A DNA stretch of 5,147 bases, from assembly GCA_021825035.1 (NCBI GenBank), contig JAKAIQ010000166.1:1-5147 (forward strand). Reading direction: 5' to 3'. A model generated the notes under the pieces. It made no database searches. It was not told the DNA's origin and worked only from the letters and a program-made list of their open reading frames with translations. Positions 1-4,766 of the stretch are shown here, in pieces. Made by a program: the position numbers and the translations under genes. This stretch comes from Deltaproteobacteria bacterium. GTDB lineage: Bacteria > Desulfobacterota > GWC2-55-46. Position 1 is the stretch's first letter. Each line of letters opens with the position of its first letter.

Positions 1-861
1 TCCGATCTCGGCTACAGGATAAGGGCGATAACCAACGGGGTGCACACGTTCACGTGGACGTGCGAAAGTTTCGCGAGGCTCTACGACAGGTACCTTCCGG
101 GATGGGCGAACGAGCCGGAGCTTTTCGTGAGGGTCGACAAGATACCGGAGCGCGAGATATGGGAGGCGCACATGGCCGCCAAGAAAAGGCTCATCGACTG
201 CGTGAACGCATCGACCGGCGCGGGCATGGATTGCGACACGCTCACGATAGGCTTCGCGAGGAGGGCCACGGCCTACAAGAGGGCAGGCCTTCTTCTGCGC
301 GACGTCGAGAGGCTGAGGAGGATCGGCGCCGGGAGGCTCCAGATCATCTACGCCGGGAAGGCCCATCCGCATGACAACGACGGAAAGAGGAACATCGAGG
401 AGATATTCGGGAAGAAGAAGCTCCTTGAAGGCTCCATAAAAATGGTCTATCTCCAGAACTACGACATCGACCTCGCCGCGAAGATGGTCTCCGGCGTGGA
501 CGTGTGGCTCAACACCCCGATGAGGCCGTACGAGGCCTCGGGCACGAGCGGGATGAAGGCGGCCCACAACGGGGTCTTGAACCTGAGCGTGCTCGACGGC
601 TGGTGGATAGAAGGCCACATCGAGGGCTACACCGGATGGTCGATAGGGCCAGAGCCGGGCGAGTCGGCCCTTGTCCCCGGCGGCGACGAGGCCGACGCCT
701 CGGACCTCTATGACAAGCTCGAGCGCGAGGTCATCCCCATGTACTACGAAAACAGGGCCGTTTGGATCAAGATGATGCAGAACGCCATAGGCAAGAACGC
801 CTACTACTTCAACTCCCACCGGATGATGAGGAGGTACGTCACCGAGGCATACATAAGGTAG
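1..861 (+). CDS. glgP: alpha-glucan (glycogen/maltodextrin) phosphorylase, C-terminal part
   Basis: The reading frame is open from the window edge to TAG at 859-861, so this is the last 286 residues of a protein whose start lies upstream; the GTG at 40 is internal. It is a GT35 phosphorylase, which releases glucose-1-phosphate from alpha-1,4-glucans in the cytosol with pyridoxal phosphate (PLP). Visible motifs, numbered from the window edge: ITNGVHTFTW near residues 10-19; FARRATAYKR (85-94), whose R87, R88 and K93 match the phosphate-site Lys/Arg/Lys of E. coli GlgP; and EASGTSGMK (178-186), in which K186 is the expected PLP-binding lysine. LDGWWIEG follows, and this Trp-Trp form is typical of the short, Thermotoga AgpA-like branch (TIGR02094 type) rather than the classical E. 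coli form. The C-terminal helix region (VIPMYYENR) is intact. Arg codons are 19 AGG of 23. Glycogen or maltodextrin as the substrate cannot be decided from this fragment. Confidence 0.95.
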   Translation, partial: SDLGYRIRAITNGVHTFTWTCESFARLYDRYLPGWANEPELFVRVDKIPEREIWEAHMAAKKRLIDCVNASTGAGMDCDTLTIGFARRATAYKRAGLLLRDVERLRRIGAGRLQIIYAGKAHPHDNDGKRNIEEIFGKKKLLEGSIKMVYLQNYDIDLAAKMVSGVDVWLNTPMRPYEASGTSGMKAAHNGVLNLSVLDGWWIEGHIEGYTGWSIGPEPGESALVPGGDEADASDLYDKLEREVIPMYYENRAVWIKMMQNAIGKNAYYFNSHRMMRRYVTEAYIR

Positions 862-866
862 ACGGC

Positions 867-935
867 CGGCGCTGGCCTTGACTAACGCGGATTTCCTGCT
901 TTACTTGAATGTATCCGCGCGGCGCCGTTTTTTTT
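867..935 (+). terminator. probable intrinsic terminator after glgP
   Basis: An outer stem CGGCGC (867-872) pairs with GCGCCG (922-927), and an inner stem CGCGGAT (886-892) pairs perfectly with ATCCGCG (913-919). Eight T residues (928-935) follow the outer stem directly. The structure starts six bases after the glgP stop. The internal loop is asymmetric and the apical loop is long (20 bases), so it is less compact than a textbook terminator. If it works, the superoxide dismutase gene needs its own promoter in 936-1021, and I see no clear -35/-10 pair there. Confidence 0.5.
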
Positions 936-1035
936 GCGCCCATGGCCGGGCAAGAGAGCCTTTCGCCGGGGCCGCGGGGCGCATGAAACGGATGACCGCG
1001 CATTTTAAGCTCACATAAAGCAAGGAGGCAACGCC

Positions 1036-1647
1036 ATGGCGCACCAACCGAAAAAATTCGATCTCAAACTCGACGGGATATCGGAAAACCAGATATCCCA
1101 GCACAGGGACATCCTCTACGCGGGCTACGTGAACAAATTGAACGAGATAGAGGAGAGGCAGAAAAACGTCGATATCTCGAAGGCGAACCAGACCTTCAGC
1201 GACCTTCGCGCTCTCAAGGCGGACGAGACCTTCGCCCTTAACGGGGTCGTCCTCCATGAGCTTTACTTCGAGAACCTCGGCGGCAGGAACATGAAGCCCA
1301 AGGGGAAGCTATCAGACCTCATAGCGAGGGAGTTCGGCTCCTTCGAGAGATGGTCGGACGTCTTCAAGGCGTGCGGCATGGCCGCGAGGGGATGGGTGAT
1401 GCTGGGCCTGAGCGTCTACGACGGCAAGCTCCACAACTACTGCCTCGACGCCCACAACTCCAACGTCCCGGTGCACGTGATACCGCTGCTCGTCATGGAC
1501 GTCTACGAGCACGCCTACGCCATCGACTTCGGCGTGAAGAGGCAGCCTTACATAGATGCCTTCATGAAGAATATCGAATGGAACGTCTGCGGGCAGAGGC
1601 TCGAGAAGATAGACCTCAAAGCCATAGAAAAGGTCGCGGCGAGCTGA
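1036..1647 (+). CDS. superoxide dismutase, Fe/Mn family
   Basis: This complete 203-residue protein has the usual length of the iron/manganese superoxide dismutases, which convert superoxide to oxygen and hydrogen peroxide. The start ATG at 1036 follows AAGGAGG (1022-1028) with a 7-base spacer. The N-terminal helical domain carries ligand H23 (ISQHRD) and the gateway tyrosine Y31 (AGYV). The second ligand H74 lies in NGVVLHELYFENL. The C-terminal alpha/beta domain has GW at 119-120 and ends in the signature DVYEHAY (155-161), giving ligands D155 and H159. All four metal ligands are therefore present. Two features are unusual. The His-His pair normally found just before the gateway Tyr is Leu-Tyr (27-28). 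H140 (DAHN) appears to occupy the place where MnSODs have their active-site Gln, as in some archaeal enzymes. The residue two before the Asp ligand is V153, against Gly in typical MnSOD and Thr in E. coli FeSOD. I infer iron or cambialistic use but cannot decide, so no symbol is given. No signal peptide is seen, so it is probably cytosolic. Confidence 0.93.
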   Translation: MAHQPKKFDLKLDGISENQISQHRDILYAGYVNKLNEIEERQKNVDISKANQTFSDLRALKADETFALNGVVLHELYFENLGGRNMKPKGKLSDLIAREFGSFERWSDVFKACGMAARGWVMLGLSVYDGKLHNYCLDAHNSNVPVHVIPLLVMDVYEHAYAIDFGVKRQPYIDAFMKNIEWNVCGQRLEKIDLKAIEKVAAS

Positions 1648-1675
1648 GAAACGGGCGGTAAATCCTAAAATGACG

Positions 1676-1715
1676 GAGGGGGAACTTTCCATGAAAGTTC
1701 CCCCTCTTTGTTATT
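1676..1715 (+). terminator. strong intrinsic terminator after superoxide dismutase
   Basis: A perfect 14-bp stem (1676-1689 with 1693-1706) closes on the three-base loop CAT. The T-rich tail TTTGTTATT (1707-1715) follows. It starts 28 bases after the superoxide dismutase stop. On the opposite strand the bases after the stem read CGTCATTTTAGG, a weaker tail, so it might also slow transcripts from the toxin gene that converges on it. Confidence 0.9.
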
Positions 1716-1740
1716 GGCGGATTGAAGAACTCCGCAATAA
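1711..1740. repeat. second hairpin directly after the terminator
   Basis: TTATT(G)GCGGA at 1711-1721 pairs with TCCGCAATAA at 1731-1740. This gives ten base pairs with one bulged G (1716) around a 9-base loop. It overlaps the T-rich tail of the preceding terminator and is followed by ATGG rather than T residues, so it is not itself a standard terminator. It may block 3' exonuclease or simply mark the edge of the AT-rich cassette. Confidence 0.5.
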
Positions 1741-2022
1741 ATGGCAAAGATTCTTCATGGCAAGGAATGGTCATTATGTATTGCTAACCTAACGCCACTT
1801 TCTTCAACGCCCTGCCGAATAGTTTTTTTGCACACTACCGCGCGCTTCGGGACATGGGGTTCTCTGCGCTACCGCCACACAAGCATAGCGGGCGATTTCC
1901 TGTATTTCGCGCCGTCGGGGAGATAGAAGAATTGAAGATTTCTGAAAGAAATTTGGTGGCAAACCCCCTACTATACTAAGCCCCCGCCATGATCATAGTC
2001 CAACGTACGAAGTAGTCCAATG
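1741..2022. other. non-coding spacer between convergent genes
   Basis: I see no convincing gene here. An open frame at 1741-1926 (+) has no Shine-Dalgarno sequence, and its 61-residue product has no recognisable pattern. Composition is mixed: a GC-richer patch at about 1820-1925 sits between AT-richer ends. Small structures seen are an A/T-rich hairpin with perfect 6-bp stem ATTTCT/AGAAAT (1938-1943 and 1947-1952), a weak 5-bp inverted repeat CGCTA/TAGCG (1867-1871 and 1886-1890), and two direct copies of TAGTCCAA (1996-2003 and 2013-2020) just after the toxin stop codon. No clear terminator for the toxin gene is visible. It may be decayed sequence. Confidence 0.6.
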
Positions 2023-2475
2023 TTATTTCAAATTATCTAAGATCCATTTTTTGTCACGTGGCGAGATTGTAGAGGAAGATGATACGGTTGTTACAATTAT
2101 TTTTTTTACTTCGGCAGAACTCTCTCCCTTAATGCAACTCATGTCTTGAAAAATCTGCGACTTAATATCTTCCAAAGAAAATTCTTTTGCTTCCGTGCAG
2201 TCTATAAAAGAATCGTGATCAAGAAAGCTGTGTGACTCTTTCGGCATCAAAATCTGGCTTGCTCTTAATTCTGCTCTTTTCTTGATGAAAGGATGAATCT
2301 CTGAATTTATCAAAAAGCATAAAACTTTTGGATCCATACAAACAATAACAAGCGGTTTCGGTTTTGGCGGATTAGTAAAATCGCAAAAGATCCGGATGAC
2401 GGCACCAACAGTGACGTTCCTTTTAAAGTAGTCTTCTTTTTTTTCAGGAGGGAAGGAGTCTCCGAGTGATGGCAT
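2023..2475 (-). CDS. putative toxin of a Panacea-type toxin-antitoxin pair (MazF/PemK-like by pattern)
   Basis: This 150-residue soluble protein is encoded second in a two-gene unit, 10 bases after the antitoxin stop. That position is the classic one for the toxin. The pattern suggests the SH3-like barrel of MazF/PemK mRNA interferases. A strand VGAVIRIFCDF (23-33) is followed by a Pro/Lys turn (NPPKPKP, 35-41), strand LVIVCM (42-47), strand VLCFLINSEI (51-60), then FLDHDSFIDC (84-93). The last resembles the Leu-x-x-x-Ser strand of MazF that precedes the C-terminal helix. A helical tail follows (about 101-150), with SSSTISPRDKKWIL near the end. MazF enzymes are usually about 110 residues, so this has an extra C-terminal helical segment. 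The ATG at 2475 follows AAGGG with only a 4-base gap, so translation is probably weak and coupled to the antitoxin. The toxin role rests mainly on the Panacea neighbour, and the fold assignment is inference. No membrane segment or signal peptide is seen. Confidence 0.6.
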   Translation of the reverse strand: MPSLGDSFPPEKKEDYFKRNVTVGAVIRIFCDFTNPPKPKPLVIVCMDPKVLCFLINSEIHPFIKKRAELRASQILMPKESHSFLDHDSFIDCTEAKEFSLEDIKSQIFQDMSCIKGESSAEVKKIIVTTVSSSSTISPRDKKWILDNLK

Positions 2476-2485
2476 GAGACCCTTA

Positions 2486-3007
2486 TTATGATTTAGTCAA
2501 ATAATGAACTAATAAATCACCATCTGCCAGGGTGGTGGCAATAGCCTCGATAGGAATCTCGTCATTCTCATCGGCAGCTTCATAAGCTTTATCGTGACTT
2601 TTTCTTCTAAGTTCATCGAAAGAGAGCGCCCCATATTCATCTATTGATTCATCCAAGCATCTTCGTTCAGACTCGCTTAGTAGATCAGCATCTGCGTCTC
2701 TAAGGGGTATTACTCTATTGCTAGGCTTGGGCAGAACCTTAAAAGATTCTAATGCACGTTCGTCTATGCAGGGATGATATCCATCACCACGCACATGTTT
2801 TATAATATCGTAAGTGTCACTTGGAACAGGGCCATTATTCATTGCTATATAAGTATCGTTGCAAACAAAACGGCCATATCTTTCAAGGTGTTTTTTGTCT
2901 GCAAAATACATAAGCTTCAAAATGCGATAAATATCAGGTCCGGGCAGGCGCTTAGCTATGTAAAGAATTTCTTCAATAGCCTTTTCCGCATCAAATTTGC
3001 GATGCAT
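2486..3007 (-). CDS. Panacea-domain (DUF4065 / SocA-like) antitoxin
   Basis: The product is 173 residues from the ATG at 3007-3005. A GTG at 3016 would add three residues, but it overlaps the ribosome-binding site, so the ATG is preferred. The Panacea signature is clear: ILKLMYFADKKHLERYGR (29-46), then YIAMNNGPVPSDTYDIIK (53-70), then the later YGALSFDEL and SHDKAYEAA segments, also typical of the family. Panacea domains (PanA in the PanAT systems) are known to neutralise many unrelated toxins, usually by direct binding; the Caulobacter relative SocA instead acts as an adaptor delivering SocB to ClpXP. The gene comes first, ends in tandem stops (TAATAA) and is 10 bases ahead of the putative toxin. 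Composition is AT-rich (about 38% GC in a sampled 60-base stretch, against about 68% in one from glgP), which suggests transfer. There is no obvious separate DNA-binding domain, so autoregulation is uncertain. The family call is firm. The partner and mechanism are inferred from position. Confidence 0.88.
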   Translation of the reverse strand: MHRKFDAEKAIEEILYIAKRLPGPDIYRILKLMYFADKKHLERYGRFVCNDTYIAMNNGPVPSDTYDIIKHVRGDGYHPCIDERALESFKVLPKPSNRVIPLRDADADLLSESERRCLDESIDEYGALSFDELRRKSHDKAYEAADENDEIPIEAIATTLADGDLLVHYLTKS

Positions 3008-3015
3008 ATCGTTCA

Positions 3016-3022
3016 CCTCCCC
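3016..3022 (-). promoter_or_regulatory. ribosome-binding site that fixes the antitoxin start
   Basis: GGGGAGG is read on the - strand from 3022 to 3016. It lies 8 bases before the ATG at 3007, which is ideal spacing. It overlaps the in-frame GTG at 3016-3014, which therefore is unlikely to be the start. The contrast with the weak site of the toxin gene fits the usual excess of antitoxin over toxin. Confidence 0.8.
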
Positions 3023-3068
3023 TACTTATCGTCAATATATCGGCTTTTTAATTAATGGCCTTAAATCA

Positions 3069-3077
3069 ATTATACCA
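3069..3077 (-). promoter_or_regulatory. extended -10 promoter of the toxin-antitoxin unit
   Basis: TGGTATAAT is read on the - strand from 3077 to 3069: a consensus TATAAT preceded by the TGn extension. It ends 61 bases before the antitoxin ATG. No good -35 box sits 16-18 bases upstream, which extended -10 promoters tolerate. The leader contains the 8-base palindrome TTAATTAA (3048-3055), a possible operator if the pair represses itself. Confidence 0.55.
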
Positions 3078-3282
3078 GAAATGACAAAAGGAACGCCATT
3101 GCGCCCCCTCGTGAGCCGACACTCAATCCCGTACCCAGATCCACGAGTCGCGAGATTTCTCATCCCTATGATATCATACATTTGGAGCCTGGAAGTCAAG
3201 AAAAATATGAAATAATTTTACCTGATTTTTTTGCCTTGTCCAAGACAAATTGGTAAAGATGGGTACTCAAATATAGACTACA
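3078..3282. other. non-coding spacer between E2 gene and toxin-antitoxin promoter
   Basis: No gene is supported here. The region mixes a GC-richer patch (about 3091-3160) with AT-rich sequence. The patch carries inverted CTCGTG (3108-3113) and CACGAG (3142-3147). The 12-base perfect palindrome TATGATATCATA lies at 3167-3178. On the - strand TTGACT (3199-3194) precedes TATGAT (3178-3173) with a 15-base gap, a possible but short-spaced second promoter. A small hairpin TTGTC/GACAA is at about 3237-3249. Confidence 0.5.
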
Positions 3283-3316
3283 GGAAGTAACCGCGGTCTG
3301 CGGCGGTAATCCTTCC
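3283..3316 (-). terminator. weak hairpin at the end of the E2 gene
   Basis: GGAAG (3283-3287) can pair with CTTCC (3312-3316), and ACCGC (3290-3294) with GCGGT (3303-3307), giving an imperfect GC-rich hairpin. It touches the TAG stop of the E2 gene at 3318-3316. On the - strand the following bases are TGTAGTCTATATTT, with no solid T run. Termination would therefore be leaky, and some transcripts could run on toward the antitoxin gene. Confidence 0.3.
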
Positions 3317-4575
3317 TACGCGCTTTCTATGAATATCCTCGCCGGGTCTTCGAGGTATCGCACCACCTTGGTGAGGAACATCGCCGCCTCCGCGCCGTCT
3401 ACCACCCTGTGGTCGAACGTGAGGGAGAGCGGGAGTATCTTCCTCGGGACTATCTTTCCGTCTTTTACCCACGGCCTTTCGCTTATCCTGCCTGTGCCGA
3501 GGATGGCGATATCGGGATAGTTTATTATCGGGGTGGCGTACGTGCCCCCGTATGTGCCGTAGTTGCTTATGGTGAACGTCGAGCCTTTCAATTCGTCGAG
3601 GGTGATCTTCCTGTCGCGCGCCTTCCCGGCAAGCTCCTGAAGCTCCAGGGCGAGTTCGAGGATCGTCTTTTTATCGACGCCCTTCACCACCGACACCATC
3701 AGCCCGTCCGGGGTCTGCACCGCGACCCCGATATTGTAGTACTTCTTTATTATTATCTCCTCGCCCTTCTCATCGACCGAGCCGTTGAGGTAGGGATGCT
3801 CGACGAGGGCGTGCTGTGCCGCCTTCATGAAAAAGGGTATGAACGTAAGGTGTATCTTCCTTTCCTTCGCGACCCTGCCCTCGCGCTCGCGGAGGTCGTA
3901 GAGGTCGGTCACGTCGGCGTCGTCCATGCCGGTTACGAACGCCGCGTTCCTCTGCGACGCGAGCAAATTCTTTACGATGCTCTTCCTTACGCCCTTTATC
4001 GGAACCCTTTCGACCGGGCCCTTCGCCTCCGGCCTCGGAGCCTCGGGCCTCTGCGCCTCCTGCGGCGCGCTTACCGCCGCCTTTGCCGCGGCCACGTCTT
4101 TTTCGGTAATCATGCCTCCCGGCCCGGTTCCGGCAACGCCGGAGAGGTCGACCCCGATGTCTCTGGCGAGCTTCCTCGCCTTCGGCGAGGCCATCGCCTC
4201 CTCGGCCTCCGGCAGCGTGCCCACGACCGAGACTGACGGCCGCCTTTCGGCGACCGGCGGGACAACGGCCTTTTCTTCGGTCGTCTTTTTTCCGGGGGCC
4301 TTTTCTTCGGCGGCCTTTGCCTCTCCGGCCTTTGCCTCTCCGGTCTCTATCCTGACGAGCGTCTCCCCGACCTTTACGACGTCGCCTTCCTTCTTCGAGA
4401 GCTCCGCTATCCTGCCTTTTTTCGGGGAAGGCACCTCGACTATGGCCTTGTCAGTCTCGACCTCCAGCACTATCTGGTGCTCCTCGACCGGGTCGCCGGG
4501 CTTGACCCTCCACTTTACGATCTCGCCTTCGGTTATGCCTTCGCCGAGGTCCGGCAGCTTGAATTCGAATATCAT
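3316..4575 (-). CDS. pdhC: E2 dihydrolipoamide acyltransferase of a 2-oxoacid dehydrogenase complex
   Basis: This complete 419-residue E2 passes the acyl group from E1 to coenzyme A and forms the core of the complex in the cytosol. There is one lipoyl domain (about 1-77) with lipoyl-lysine K43 in ETDKA. An Ala/Glu/Lys/Pro linker follows (about 79-127), then a peripheral-subunit-binding domain (129-165, ASPKARKLA ... GTGPGGMITEKDV) and a second linker. The catalytic domain (about 188-419) carries NYGTYGGTYATPIINYP and ends with DHRVVDG, giving catalytic H389 and D393. The ATG at 4575 follows AAGGAG (4589-4584) with an 8-base spacer. It lies downstream of the E1 beta gene on the same strand, so they are probably one operon. 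The sequence does not separate pyruvate from branched-chain 2-oxoacid or acetoin complexes, so the symbol is provisional (bkdB/bkdC is the alternative). One lipoyl domain and separate E1 alpha/beta subunits fit either. Confidence 0.93.
   Translation of the reverse strand: MIFEFKLPDLGEGITEGEIVKWRVKPGDPVEEHQIVLEVETDKAIVEVPSPKKGRIAELSKKEGDVVKVGETLVRIETGEAKAGEAKAAEEKAPGKKTTEEKAVVPPVAERRPSVSVVGTLPEAEEAMASPKARKLARDIGVDLSGVAGTGPGGMITEKDVAAAKAAVSAPQEAQRPEAPRPEAKGPVERVPIKGVRKSIVKNLLASQRNAAFVTGMDDADVTDLYDLREREGRVAKERKIHLTFIPFFMKAAQHALVEHPYLNGSVDEKGEEIIIKKYYNIGVAVQTPDGLMVSVVKGVDKKTILELALELQELAGKARDRKITLDELKGSTFTISNYGTYGGTYATPIINYPDIAILGTGRISERPWVKDGKIVPRKILPLSLTFDHRVVDGAEAAMFLTKVVRYLEDPARIFIESA
4267..4343. 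repeat. short direct repeats coding the E2 flexible linker
   Basis: GGCCTTTGCCTCTCC occurs twice in tandem (4312-4326 and 4327-4341), with the start of a third copy. GGCCTTTTCTTCGG occurs at 4267-4280 and 4297-4310. On the coding strand these give repeated Gly-Glu-Ala-Lys-Ala and Glu-Glu-Lys-Ala units in the linker after the lipoyl domain. They are in-frame and look like slippage products tolerated in a flexible arm. Confidence 0.75.
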
Positions 4576-4766
4576 GGGGGAGTCTCCTTAAAGCCGGGTT
4601 TTTGATTTTTTCAGGGTCGATTGCACGGCAACGCGCTCCGCGGCTTCCCTGCGGAGGTTTTGACGCCCTGCGGCCTGCCGCCGAAGGCTTATCTCTAAAA
4701 CCGGATTTTTAAAGCGAAAGGCCGGAAAAAGGCCGCCGTGGCGCGTAAGGCGGGGGTTTCCCCGGC
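4576..4766. other. 191-base spacer between E1 beta and E2 genes
   Basis: It is long for a gap inside a dehydrogenase operon and rich in small inverted repeats. These are CGGGG/CCCCG (4751-4755 and 4760-4764), beside the E1 beta stop; GGCC/GGCC (4720-4723 and 4731-4734), followed on the - strand by TTTCGCTTT; CTCCGC/GCGGAG (4636-4641 and 4651-4656); and GGTTTT/AAAACC (about 4657 and 4698). None has a full T tract. A 60-codon open frame here starts with TTG overlapping the E1 beta stop and looks like read-through of non-coding sequence. Confidence 0.5.

Noticed and set aside
901..1257. 118-codon antisense frame over the terminator and superoxide dismutase start
   Set aside because: It is a shadow of the superoxide dismutase coding sequence on the other strand.
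1741..1926. 61-codon open frame on the + strand
   Set aside because: No ribosome-binding site, no recognisable protein pattern, and it lies in mixed-composition spacer just past a strong terminator.
3082..3087. TTGTCA as the -35 box of the toxin-antitoxin promoter
   Set aside because: Only 7 bases separate it from the TATAAT, far too close.
3108..3147. Possible tRNA remnant or attachment site
   Set aside because: A 6-base inverted repeat and a stretch resembling a T-loop are present, but no acceptor stem, anticodon arm or matching second site could be formed.
2997..3215. 72-codon open frame on the + strand
   Set aside because: It starts inside the antitoxin gene on the opposite strand and crosses its promoter, and the product has no family features.
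3409..4236. Long antisense open frames (275 and 221 codons) opposite the E2 gene
   Set aside because: These are expected from GC-rich codon bias opposite a real gene. The E2 frame has full domain evidence, while the antisense products are low-complexity.
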